DNA of 64,000 nucleotides, from assembly GCF_012273015.1 (NCBI RefSeq), contig NZ_CP050954.1, positions 1,922,001 to 1,986,000 on the forward strand. The letters run 5' to 3'. Shown one piece after another: positions 52,342-61,586 of this stretch; position 1 is the stretch's first letter, and each line of letters begins with the position of its first letter. A program made the position numbers and the translations under genes. Under the pieces are notes generated by a model. That model saw only the letters and a program-made list of their open reading frames with translations. It was not told where the DNA came from and made no database searches. This DNA is from Hymenobacter sp. BT18 (GTDB lineage: Bacteria > Bacteroidota > Bacteroidia > Cytophagales > Hymenobacteraceae).

Positions 52342-54924
52342 TTACTTCTTGGTGGCTTCCAGCTCCGGGGCCAGTTCGGCGGGTAAGGGACGCTGATAAG
52401 TTCGCCAAAACTCGGGGCGGTACGGGGTATGCTGCAACTGCACGTGTACCATCTCGGCAGCTCGGGGGGCAAGCTTCGGGTTCAGGGGCAAGACTGCGGT
52501 ACCCGCGGGTAGGCTAGTAAAGTACTCCTCCCCGCTGCCTTGGTAGTAGAAAGGCCTCCCTCCCAGCCGGCGGCCGATGGCCAAACTCTGAGACACGCTG
52601 ACGGCAGTGTGGTAGCGGCCGTTGCTTCCCTTTTCATAGAGCACAATATTGGCCGACCGGTTCTCGGAGAAGACTTCGGTATAGAGCCGGGAAATCTGAT
52701 TGTTGCGGCCGTAGTATTTGCGGGAAACAGAGTTATAACGGACGGTATCAAACTGCCACAAGGCCTCGTAGCGTACCACGGCATAATCATCCTGGCGTAC
52801 ATAGACCTTGCCCGAGTAGCTTTTTTCCAGGTAGGTACCCGTGCTGCGGTGGGTAGCGCGCTTCACGGCAAAATTGATAACGTACACCGTAGCTCCGGCA
52901 TATTGCTGGATGGTATCCAGGCGCAACACGTACTTGCCTAGCGTAGCCGACTTGAACAGCGGGGACGTCCGGACGGGGTCAGTTGTTTCGGCCCCACTCC
53001 CGATGGGTAACCCTACGGGCCTGGTAGAGTCAGCTGGCTGAATGACCAGGTGCTTTTCCTGAACCCGGCGCTTAGTGAAGGGCCCGGCCATCAGAAAGCC
53101 GCCATCCCGATGACGGTACCCGGCCGGCTCGAACAACTGGCTTGTATACTCCAGCTCGGTCTGCACCGTGTCGAAGTTGCTGATGCGGCGGTGCGTGTAC
53201 ACCTGCGCCAGGTAATCCTGCTGCTCGTAGTTGGTTTCGGCCGCCTGAATCACCTTTTTCATGATGCGCTTTGGATCCTGGGACTGGGCACTTACCCGCA
53301 CATTGGCCAGGGCAAAAGCGGCCGGCACCAGGTGGAGCGTGAGCTTACCCGCAGGTTGCGCCGCCAGGATGAGTGCCTCGTACCCAATGCTGCTTACCTG
53401 CACCAGCTCACCCCGCCGCACTTCCAGCCGGAAGCTCCCCTGCGCATTAGCCGTTACTCCTGCACTCCGGGCGGGCACGGCTACCGTTGCAAACGGCACC
53501 GGCCGGCCCGTTTTGCGGTCGAGCACCGTACCATTAAGCGTCAGGGCAGCCCCCGTTTTCCCAATAGGCCGAGCCGCCGGGTTCAGGCGGCCAGGAGCAA
53601 CTGGAACTTCGCTGGGTTTTGCCGGGGTTTCGGCTGGCTCCGCCGCTACGGCCGGCGCGGCCCCGTGCGGCGGGTTCACCGACTTCAGGAACAGGAACCC
53701 ATCCACTACTTCACTCCACGGGCCGGTTTGGGGCTTGTATTCGAAGGCATAGGTGGTCAGCACTTTGCCGGGCGCATCGTGCTTCAGGCTCACGAAAGCG
53801 TATTCCTGGCCCGTGGCCAGCAGCTCGGCTTCCAGAGTGCCCGCGGCCGGCACTGGTACGGTTTGGTAGCCGCCCATGCCCAAAAAGCCATGGGTGCCGC
53901 CACCGGCCAGCGTGCCCAGCACATACACAGCATCTTCACCCAGAGCAGCTTTCACGGCCCGGCCCATGGGCTTATAGGTTTTGATTTCCGCATCGTCGAG
54001 CTTTTCCACCTTGTTCGACAGATGCGGCAGGGCACCCCAGCAGACTACTTTTTCCTGCGGGTGCTGGCGCAGATACCACAGCAGGTTGGCGGCCATCTGC
54101 GCATCACGGGGGTTGCTGTCGGTGGCTTTAAACTCGGTGGAGTCCTTCACGCCGGGGTCGTTGGCGGCATAGTCGTGGGCGGCGGCCTGCAGGCTCCGCA
54201 GATTCTGGAGCCAGAAGGTGGCCCGTTCCCGCCGTTTGGCATCGGAGCCAGCCGCCACTTTTTCCAACAAACGGCGGGCTTTGCCCAGCTGCAGATCGAA
54301 GAGCTGGATCTGGTGAGACGGCGGAAACAGAAAATGCTCCCCCATCATGCTCAGGCACTCGTCGAGGTAGTCGTAGGCAATGCCATCGGCTCCTTTTTCG
54401 GGTTTGAGCAGATTTTCCAGCTCTTCCAGCAGTTCCTCCTGGTAAGCTCCGCTCAGCTGGTAGTCGAACCCGGCTACTTTTAGTTTACCGGGCCCTAGCA
54501 GCGGTAGCACCTCCCGAAATTCGCGGGTGCTGGTCCACACGCCAAACACGCTGTTGTCGATGGCTTCAGCGGCCGAAGTACCGGCCTCCATAGCCCGCTG
54601 AGCTCTATCAAGCTCATAAAAGCCACTTTCAAAAGCCACCGTGGTGAAGCCCAAGCGCGCCTGCAGAAACTGTAGCAGCCGGACTTTGGCCTCAAACACG
54701 TTGCCTTCGCCGTGGGTGGGCTCCCCCAGCATAACTACCCGGGCGCCGCCTATTTCCTGGCGCAAAAATTCCAGGTCACCGAAGTCGGTATCTGTAGGAC
54801 TAATGCTGCGAATGGGGTGCGCAGCCATTGCCGAGCTGGCGGGAACAGTTTGCGCTCCGCAAATCGTGGCAATGGTACTACACAGCAAGGTTAGCAGCCA
54901 GCGGTAGAGGTAATGATTGGGCAT
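52342..54924 (-). CDS. Erythromycin-esterase-like protein fused to a carboxypeptidase-regulatory domain
   Basis: 860 residues with a signal peptide (ATG 54924, MPNHYLYRWLLTLLCSTIATICGAQ). Residues about 40-410 form an EreA/B-like domain: 'VVMLGEPTHGEGNVFEAKVRLLQFL' (H71, E73), 'VAFESGFYELDRA' (E99), 'VFGVWTSTREFREVLPLL' and 'VVCWGALPHLSNKV'. After a Pro/Ala linker comes a carboxypeptidase-regulatory-like sandwich ('LNGTVLDRKTGRPVPFATVAVPARSAGVTANAQGSFRLEV'), then about 280 residues of the 'KRIMKKVIQAAETNYEQQDYLAQVYTHRRI' type common in Bacteroidota envelope proteins. Hydrolase specificity is unknown; macrolide resistance should not be assumed. Confidence 0.82.
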   Translation of the reverse strand: MPNHYLYRWLLTLLCSTIATICGAQTVPASSAMAAHPIRSISPTDTDFGDLEFLRQEIGGARVVMLGEPTHGEGNVFEAKVRLLQFLQARLGFTTVAFESGFYELDRAQRAMEAGTSAAEAIDNSVFGVWTSTREFREVLPLLGPGKLKVAGFDYQLSGAYQEELLEELENLLKPEKGADGIAYDYLDECLSMMGEHFLFPPSHQIQLFDLQLGKARRLLEKVAAGSDAKRRERATFWLQNLRSLQAAAHDYAANDPGVKDSTEFKATDSNPRDAQMAANLLWYLRQHPQEKVVCWGALPHLSNKVEKLDDAEIKTYKPMGRAVKAALGEDAVYVLGTLAGGGTHGFLGMGGYQTVPVPAAGTLEAELLATGQEYAFVSLKHDAPGKVLTTYAFEYKPQTGPWSEVVDGFLFLKSVNPPHGAAPAVAAEPAETPAKPSEVPVAPGRLNPAARPIGKTGAALTLNGTVLDRKTGRPVPFATVAVPARSAGVTANAQGSFRLEVRRGELVQVSSIGYEALILAAQPAGKLTLHLVPAAFALANVRVSAQSQDPKRIMKKVIQAAETNYEQQDYLAQVYTHRRISNFDTVQTELEYTSQLFEPAGYRHRDGGFLMAGPFTKRRVQEKHLVIQPADSTRPVGLPIGSGAETTDPVRTSPLFKSATLGKYVLRLDTIQQYAGATVYVINFAVKRATHRSTGTYLEKSYSGKVYVRQDDYAVVRYEALWQFDTVRYNSVSRKYYGRNNQISRLYTEVFSENRSANIVLYEKGSNGRYHTAVSVSQSLAIGRRLGGRPFYYQGSGEEYFTSLPAGTAVLPLNPKLAPRAAEMVHVQLQHTPYRPEFWRTYQRPLPAELAPELEATKK

Positions 54925-55039
54925 AGAAGGCCAGGGAATAAAAGCTAATGCGCCGTAAGCTACCAAGTGGTGCCGAGTTGGCTTGCTTAGGTGAGCCATC
55001 CGACGGGGTAAAAGCTGCATGGCGCACGGCCATATATCA

Positions 55040-55074
55040 AAAAAGCCCTTCCGCACGAGGCAGAAGGGCTTTTT
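55040..55074 (-). terminator. Terminator of the lipocalin-like lipoprotein gene
   Basis: Perfect 12-base arms (55040-55051 and 55063-55074), A/T runs on both sides, 41 bases beyond the stop of the lipoprotein gene. Confidence 0.85.
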
Positions 55075-55114
55075 CGAGTTTTTCAGACTGCTTTTTTAAA
55101 CCTGGCAGCAAAGG

Positions 55115-55531
55115 TTATTCTTTTTCGAGGCGCAGCTCGGCCCCCGCGGGGCTCTTCAGCGTAAGCTTGTCGTCGGTCAAGGTTACTACGTCAAAGGTGT
55201 TGCTTTGGGCACCGCCATCGGGCGTCATCGTGATTTTATTGGTTCCCTGGTCGAAAGTGTATTTGCCGGCCGTGCTGCCCGCGGGCGAGGCCATGTTGTA
55301 CTGACCGTTGGCGTAGAACGTAATTCGTTCGTCTTCCTGGGCATCCGTCTGGGCTACTTTGTCGCCAGTGGCGCTCAGCTCCTTGTCGGTTTTCCAGACT
55401 TTGCTGTCGGTGCCGTAGAGCATGTTTACGCCCTCAACTTTGCCTTCTTTGCTACCACAGGACGAGGCAAACAAGGCGACCAGCACCAGCAAAGCGGCCA
55501 GGTAGCGGAATGGGTTGGTTTGATTTTTCAT
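55115..55531 (-). CDS. Lipocalin-like lipoprotein
   Basis: 138 residues with a lipoprotein signal ending in 'LFASSC' (lipid-modified Cys about 25). The mature part reads 'LYGTDSKVWKTDKELSATGD ... ERITFYANGQYNMASPAGSTAGKYTFDQGTNKITMTP ... FDVVTLTDDKLTLKSPAGAELRLEK', the order of strands in the Bacteroidota lipocalin-like family (PF13648). Small periplasmic or outer-membrane binding protein, ligand unknown. Single-gene unit with its own terminator. Confidence 0.85.
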   Translation of the reverse strand: MKNQTNPFRYLAALLVLVALFASSCGSKEGKVEGVNMLYGTDSKVWKTDKELSATGDKVAQTDAQEDERITFYANGQYNMASPAGSTAGKYTFDQGTNKITMTPDGGAQSNTFDVVTLTDDKLTLKSPAGAELRLEKE

Positions 55532-55760
55532 CGGAAAGAATAGGGAGTTGGTGAACGGAGAGAGTTCAGGGTAAGCAGCTAACTGGCACTATATAGCCAA
55601 CCAGCCACTTGTGCCCCTCTTACGGCGCAGGTGCAGAAGATGTTTGCGCCCACTCGGTACAAAAACTAATTGCCCCGATCGGCGTATGAAAGCGCAACCC
55701 TGCAGGCATCTCCCTGATAGCCGGTTACTTCTCCCTACACCTTTAAACTTTCGCACCACC

Positions 55761-56051
55761 ATGGGACTATTTGATTTCCTTTCCGACAAAGGCGAAAAAA
55801 AGCCAGTTACTCCCGTAACGAACCCCGCTCCCGCTGGCAATACTGATTTCTTCGGCAACGCCAACCAAACTACCGCAGCTACCGGTGACACCTACACCGT
55901 AGTTAGCGGCGACTCGCTCTCGAAAATTGCCAAGCACCACTACGGTGACGCTGCCAAATGGCACCAGATCTACGATGCCAACAAAGCCACTATTGGCGCC
56001 AACCCCGACCACATTGAGGTAGGCCAAGTGCTAACGCTGCCTAAGCTGTAA
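55761..56051 (+). CDS. Cytosolic LysM protein, Kbp/YgaU-like without BON domain
   Basis: 96 residues from ATG 55761. The N-terminus 'MGLFDFLSDKGEKK' matches the opening of E. coli Kbp (YgaU), a cytosolic potassium-binding BON-LysM protein, and the C-terminal 50 residues are one LysM ('YTVVSGDSLSKIAKHHYGDAAKWHQIYDANKATIGANPDHIEVGQVLTLPKL'). The BON domain between them is absent, replaced by a Thr/Pro/Asn linker. No signal peptide, so it probably does not bind peptidoglycan in the usual place. Strong terminator downstream. Confidence 0.85.
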   Translation: MGLFDFLSDKGEKKPVTPVTNPAPAGNTDFFGNANQTTAATGDTYTVVSGDSLSKIAKHHYGDAAKWHQIYDANKATIGANPDHIEVGQVLTLPKL

Positions 56052-56076
56052 GCCAGAAGCCATCCTGTTAATATCC

Positions 56077-56110
56077 AAAAAAGCCACGCCCCGAAGCGTG
56101 GCTTTTTTGT
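56077..56110 (+). terminator. Terminator of the LysM gene
   Basis: Perfect 13-base arms (56077-56089 and 56096-56108) with a six-T exit run. Confidence 0.92.
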
Positions 56111-56320
56111 TGGTTTTTCGTGCTAAACCAGCATTAGTTTTAACCGCTAACGCTTGAATCAGCTACGTTTACCTTCCCCTGCCAATTAGCTTTTTCGCAC
56201 TACCCGCACTTTCCTAACAGCTAATATCATCTTACTATTTATTGAATATCAAGTAGTTGTTTGTTGACAACAAAGCAAACCATCGTCTTTCCGATTTTTA
56301 AGAAAAAAATCCAGAGGCTA

Positions 56321-56352
56321 TTGCATATGTCAAATTCATGGCTATACCTTTG
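56321..56352 (+). promoter_or_regulatory. metY operon promoter
   Basis: TTG at 56321-56323, 21-base spacer, exact -7 box TACCTTTG at 56345-56352. Predicted start near 56360. A short GC hairpin (56372-56388) opens the leader. The preceding bases 56111-56320 are AT-rich and hold nothing else I can identify. Confidence 0.65.
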
Positions 56353-56399
56353 CAATACCAACCCGGTACTCCCCCGCTCGCGGCGGGGTAGTTTTCATA

Positions 56400-56513
56400 G
56401 GATTTATACAGAAGCGGCGAGAGAACAGGCTCCGTGACCCGCTGGCAACCTTCGACCGCGCGAAAGGTGCCAATTCCTGCCCGACCAGCCTTACGGCGGC
56501 GGGGCATATAACC
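56400..56513 (+). ncRNA. SAM-I riboswitch (S-box)
   Basis: SAM-binding leader upstream of metY. P1 pairs 56400-56408 (GG..TTATA) with 56507-56513 (TATAACC). The P2 arm AGCGG (56413-56417) pairs with CCGCT (56439-56443). Conserved core positions are present: GAGAGAACAGGCTCCGTGA (internal loop and kink-turn side), GGCAACC before P3, P3 arms CCTTCG/CGAAAGG, and AGGTGCCAATTCC after P3, followed by a P4-like stem (TGCCC/GGGGCA). SAM binding is expected to lower metY expression. No terminator follows directly; the next ORF begins 10 bases later. Confidence 0.9.
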
Positions 56514-56523
56514 TTCGAGTACC

Positions 56524-56682
56524 ATGGAAAACTCCTTCGCTTTCGCCTCTACCTTCCCCACCGCTCCGGCTGCTGCCTTACTTGCCGCTCAGCCCTGGGG
56601 TTTCCGCGTGGCGCCCTTTGGCCCAACTACCGAGCGAATGCGAATGCGCCCCTGTTGCGGCGCGTGTTGTTGCTGTTGCTAG
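56524..56682 (+). CDS. Polycysteine leader peptide (uORF)
   Basis: A 52-codon ORF starting 10 bases after the riboswitch P1 stem and ending MRMRPCCGACCCCC-stop: seven of its last nine codons encode Cys (TGT/TGC), immediately before TAG. Alternative starts at 56638 or 56644 would give a 14- or 12-residue peptide with the same end. The body is Ala/Pro/Phe-rich and resembles no family. Position between a SAM riboswitch and a terminator ahead of metY fits a cysteine-responsive attenuator leader, as known for polycysteine short ORFs in mycobacteria. Coding status and mechanism are inferred. Confidence 0.65.
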   Translation: MENSFAFASTFPTAPAAALLAAQPWGFRVAPFGPTTERMRMRPCCGACCCCC

Positions 56683-56719
56683 CCTCCCGGCCTCAGCTTT
56701 CCCCCTGCCCTGCACAGCC

Positions 56720-56745
56720 CAGTGTTGCCGCTTTTCAACGCACTG
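56720..56745 (+). promoter_or_regulatory. Mid-leader hairpin (possible pause/antiterminator element)
   Basis: CAGTG-TTG (56720-56727) pairs with CAA..CACTG (56736-56745) around an 8-base loop, 37 bases after the uORF stop. A 10-base direct repeat CCGCTTTTCA occurs in its loop (56728-56737) and again at 56782-56791 just before the terminator. Confidence 0.45.
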
Positions 56746-56799
56746 TGGCAGTATCGCCTAACCTGACCCGCTGTTAATCAGCCGCTTTTCAGATTCGAT

Positions 56800-58271
<1,472 letters not shown>

Positions 58272-58287
58272 GTCTATTTACAGGAAG

Positions 58288-58320
58288 AAGCCCGGCTGCC
58301 CGAATAGAGCAGCCGGGCTT
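58288..58320 (+). terminator. metY terminator
   Basis: Perfect 12-base arms (58288-58299 and 58309-58320), GC-rich, weak T-run; some readthrough to metX is possible. Confidence 0.65.
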
Positions 58321-58459
58321 TGGCCTTTTCTGCCGCAGTACCGGCACACAAGCCGCAACCCCGCGTACCGGCCGGCTTCTTTACCCCGGCTCGGGCTGAA
58401 TTGGCAGTTCGCAACCGCAGGTGGTGGGTAAGCTACTTACCTTCGGCACTTGCTGGTTC

Positions 58460-58481
58460 AGCCCCCGGCTGGGGCTTTTTG
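58460..58481 (+). terminator. Terminator-like hairpin in the metX leader
   Basis: AGCCCC (58460-58465) pairs with GGGGCT (58471-58476), followed by TTTTT, only 13 bases before the metX ATG. It could attenuate metX or be a second stop for metY transcripts. Confidence 0.5.
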
Positions 58482-58493
58482 TTACCGTCGTAT

Positions 58494-59531
58494 ATGACCT
58501 CCCAACCACACCTATATACTCTTCCTCATCCGCTGCCGCTGGAAAGCGGAGCACTTCTTCCCCACGTTCAGATAGCCTACCATACCTACGGCCGCCTGAA
58601 CGCTGAAGGCACGAACGTCATTTGGGTGTGCCACGCCCTGACCGCCAACTCCGATGTGCTGGCTTGGTGGCCCGGCTTGTTTGGCCCAGGCTGCTACTAC
58701 AATGCCGAGGAGCATTTCATTGTGTGCGCCAATATTCTGGGTTCCTGCTACGGCAGTACGGGCCCACTAAATGCCCGCACCCCGGGAGAAGGGCCGTGGT
58801 ACCAGGCGTTTCCGCTGCTTACCGTTCGCGACTTGGTGGCGGCCCACGAGCAGCTTCGGCAGCACCTGGGCATCCGGCACATTCACACCCTGATTGGGGG
58901 GTCGATGGGCGGGCAGCAGGCCTTGGAATGGGCCGTGCAGCAACCTTCCCTGTTCAGCAACCTAGTGGTGCTGGCCACCAATGCGCGGCACTCGCCCTGG
59001 GGTATAGCCTTTAATGAGGCGCAGCGCTTGGCCATCTTCGCCGATGCCACCTATCACACGGCCTCGCCTACGGGTGGGGCAGCGGGACTACGGGCAGCCC
59101 GGGCCACGGCCCTGCTCAGCTACCGCAGCTACCAGGCCTACGGCCAAACGCAAGCCGAACCCACCGACGATCAACTAACCGATTTTCGGGCCAGCGCCTA
59201 CCAGCAGTATCAGGGCGACAAGCTGGTGGCACGCTTTAACGCCTATACCTATGTGGCCCTGTCGCGCACCATGGATACGCACCACCTGGGCCGGGGGCGG
59301 GGTGGAGAGTTAGGCCCGGTGCTGGCCGGCATCCAGGCGCGCACGCTGGTTATCGGCATTAGCTCCGACGTGCTGTTTCCGCCCGCCGAACAGCAGCTAC
59401 TCGCCCGCCATATTCCCGGGGCGATGTACGCGGAAATGGACTCGGGCTTTGGCCACGACGGCTTCCTGATTGAAACCGCGCAAATCACCCAGCTTCTGGA
59501 GCAGTTCCACGTGCGCACCGCCGTGTATTAA
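58494..59531 (+). CDS. metX: Homoserine O-acetyltransferase
   Basis: 345-residue alpha/beta-hydrolase-fold enzyme transferring acetyl from acetyl-CoA to homoserine. Landmarks: 'YHTYGRLNAEGTNVIWVCHALTANSDV', 'NILGSCYGSTGPLN', 'VRDLVAAHEQLRQHLGIRHIHTLIGGSMGGQQALEWA' with nucleophile Ser137, and the relay Asp292 ('ISSDVLFPPAEQ') and His321 ('SGFGHDGFLIE'). ATG 58494 is chosen over a longer open frame that would run through the upstream terminators. Its product is the direct substrate of MetY next door. Confidence 0.94.
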   Translation: MTSQPHLYTLPHPLPLESGALLPHVQIAYHTYGRLNAEGTNVIWVCHALTANSDVLAWWPGLFGPGCYYNAEEHFIVCANILGSCYGSTGPLNARTPGEGPWYQAFPLLTVRDLVAAHEQLRQHLGIRHIHTLIGGSMGGQQALEWAVQQPSLFSNLVVLATNARHSPWGIAFNEAQRLAIFADATYHTASPTGGAAGLRAARATALLSYRSYQAYGQTQAEPTDDQLTDFRASAYQQYQGDKLVARFNAYTYVALSRTMDTHHLGRGRGGELGPVLAGIQARTLVIGISSDVLFPPAEQQLLARHIPGAMYAEMDSGFGHDGFLIETAQITQLLEQFHVRTAVY

Positions 59532-59652
59532 CCGGCAGCTTAAGATTTTACCAAGCCAGCTCTGCGGTCCACCTGCTCAGCCTGGCACCTGCCTTGCGTA
59601 TGCCGCAGAAGGCATATATTCGCTTGCGAACCCGCCCTCGCAAGCCCCGCCC

Positions 59653-60519
59653 ATGCTACCGCTCCTTACGGCTCCCCTGCTGAGTCTGCTGACCAGTTGG
59701 CTGCCCTTATTCGGAAAACCCGACCCCACCGTGAAGACTGACTTCCGGCAGATGGTGGCGGCGGAGGTAGCCTTCGCGGCTTATGGCAGTCAGCACAGCG
59801 TGCAGGATGCTTTCAGCCGCTACCTGAGCACCGCCTGGATGTTCGGCGGCGGCGCTTTTCAGACGGGCGCTGCCCTCTACGGCAATCAGCCCGAACAGCC
59901 CGGCCGCATCTTGTGGCGCCCTACGTACGCGGATATTTCGGCCTCCGGCGACCTGGGCTTTACCACCGGCCCCTGGGAGTTGCGGCCCGGCGGCGCCAAT
60001 GAGAAGCCCGTTGCTTTTGGCGACTTTGTAACCGTTTGGCAGAAAGGCAGCAACGGTACCTGGCAAGCTATTTACGATGGGGGCATCTCCCATATGGCTT
60101 ACACCACTGCTCCTAAGGCAGCCTGGCCCACTACTTACCCCGTAAAGCGGCCGGCAACAGCCGATACTGCTCAAGCCCGGCTCGGCCTGATAGCCGCAGA
60201 GCAAGCCCTGGTGCAACGCGCCCGATTAAGCCTGCGCCAAGCCTATAAGCCCGTACTGGGCCCTACACAAGAGCTCCGTCTTTTGCGCGAGGGGCAGCTT
60301 CCTTACGTAGGAAACGGCGCCCGGGCACTGGTTGAGACCTCGCCCAAGGCCGTGCAGCTTACGCCCCTGCGCACGGGCGTTTCGGCCGCTGGCGACTTTG
60401 GCTACACCCTGGGCTACCAGGAAAGCAAACCCGAGCGGGGCTTTTTCCTGCACGTTTGGCGCCGAAGCTCAGACCGTTGGCTGCTGGTGCTGGAAGTGCT
60501 GAGCCCTGATGCGGTGTAG
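59653..60519 (+). CDS. Secreted protein with two NTF2/SnoaL-like domains
   Basis: 288 residues from ATG 59653; hydrophobic N-terminus (MLPLLTAPLLSLLTSWLPLF) is a probable signal or anchor. Two copies of a cone-fold module can be aligned: 'MVAAEVAFAAYGSQHSVQDAFSRYL ... ASGDLGFTTGPWELRP ... FGDFVTVWQKGSNGTWQAIYDGG' and 'IAAEQALVQRARLSLRQAYKPVL ... AAGDFGYTLGYQESKP ... FFLHVWRRSSDRWLLVLEVLS'. This is the DUF4440/SnoaL-like pattern. No catalytic residues assignable. It follows metX by 121 bases on the same strand. Confidence 0.75.
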   Translation: MLPLLTAPLLSLLTSWLPLFGKPDPTVKTDFRQMVAAEVAFAAYGSQHSVQDAFSRYLSTAWMFGGGAFQTGAALYGNQPEQPGRILWRPTYADISASGDLGFTTGPWELRPGGANEKPVAFGDFVTVWQKGSNGTWQAIYDGGISHMAYTTAPKAAWPTTYPVKRPATADTAQARLGLIAAEQALVQRARLSLRQAYKPVLGPTQELRLLREGQLPYVGNGARALVETSPKAVQLTPLRTGVSAAGDFGYTLGYQESKPERGFFLHVWRRSSDRWLLVLEVLSPDAV

Positions 60520-60604
60520 CTGCTGCCAGGGCCAAGGGCAGTGCTTTACGGAAATAGAAATACTGCCTTACACCAGACGTCGGGGTTTCTCCTAGTTTTG
60601 CCTT

Positions 60605-61510
60605 ATGTCCGCTATTGCTCCTTCTCCACTTCGCTCCGGCGACCAAGTTGCCATTGTCTGCACGGCCCGCAAAGCCTCCCACGAAGAACTGGCGGCGGCC
60701 GTAGCTACCCTCGAGGGCTGGGGACTGCGCGTGGTTTTAGGGGAATCGACGAATGTGGCCCACCACCAGTTTGGCGGCGACGATGCGCTACGCCGCCGCG
60801 ACTTGCAGCAGCAGCTCGATAACCCCGCCATCCAGGCCATCTTCGTGGCGCGCGGCGGATATGGCACCCCGCGAATTATCGACCAGATTGACTTTTCACG
60901 GTTCGGCGACTCCCCAAAATGGCTGGCTGGCTTTTCGGATATTACCACCCTCAACTGCCACCTGTTGCGACTGGGCTACCAGAGCATTCATGGAGTGATG
61001 CCCTTGCTGTTTCACCAGGAAGGCGGGGCCGAGTCGCTGGACAGCCTGCGCCGGTCCCTGTTTGGCGAGGTCTTGCCCTACGCATTACCGGCCCATCCAC
61101 TCAACCAGCTCGGTGAAGCGACGGGGGAGCTGGTTGGTGGCAACCTGAGTTTGCTCCAAACCCTCACTGGTACGGCTTCCGATGTGACTACCGCCGGCCG
61201 CATCCTGTTCCTGGAAGACATCGACGAATACCTGTACGCCATCGACCGGATGCTGGTGCACCTGGACCGAACCGGCAAGCTGCGCAACCTGGCCGGGCTG
61301 CTGGTAGGGCACTTCACCAACCCGCAGGACAATACCACGCCCTACGGGCAGACGCCCAACGAAATCATCCAGCAGTACGCCGCGAAATATGGCTTTCCGG
61401 TGGCGCACGGCTTCCCGGTAGGCCACGAGGCCCACAACCTAGCCTTAATTGTGGGCCGGGAAGCCCGCCTTACTGTATCGGCCGAAGGGGCCCGGGTAGC
61501 TTACGTATAG
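60605..61510 (+). CDS. LD-carboxypeptidase (S66 family)
   Basis: 301-residue cytosolic serine peptidase that removes the terminal D-Ala from recycled murein tetrapeptides. The S66 triad is visible: Ser111 ('AGFSDITTLN'), Glu204 ('LFLEDIDEYLYAIDRML') and His274 ('GFPVGHEAHN'). Other family stretches: 'FVARGGYGTPRIIDQIDF' and 'GNLSLLQTLTGT'. Alternatively it could hydrolyse microcin C-type peptides (MccF branch), but length and context favour LdcA. Single gene, convergent with the M28 peptidase. Confidence 0.9.
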   Translation: MSAIAPSPLRSGDQVAIVCTARKASHEELAAAVATLEGWGLRVVLGESTNVAHHQFGGDDALRRRDLQQQLDNPAIQAIFVARGGYGTPRIIDQIDFSRFGDSPKWLAGFSDITTLNCHLLRLGYQSIHGVMPLLFHQEGGAESLDSLRRSLFGEVLPYALPAHPLNQLGEATGELVGGNLSLLQTLTGTASDVTTAGRILFLEDIDEYLYAIDRMLVHLDRTGKLRNLAGLLVGHFTNPQDNTTPYGQTPNEIIQQYAAKYGFPVAHGFPVGHEAHNLALIVGREARLTVSAEGARVAYV

Positions 61511-61586
61511 GCAGCAGTTGCAGCACGCCGCGGCTAGCACACAAGGGCCGGCTTCCCTGGACGCCTATTAATGAGGCAGGGCAGTA

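Noticed and set aside
53050..54483. 477-residue forward ORF
   Set aside because: Antisense shadow of the erythromycin-esterase fusion gene; His/Gln/Arg-rich translation without motifs.
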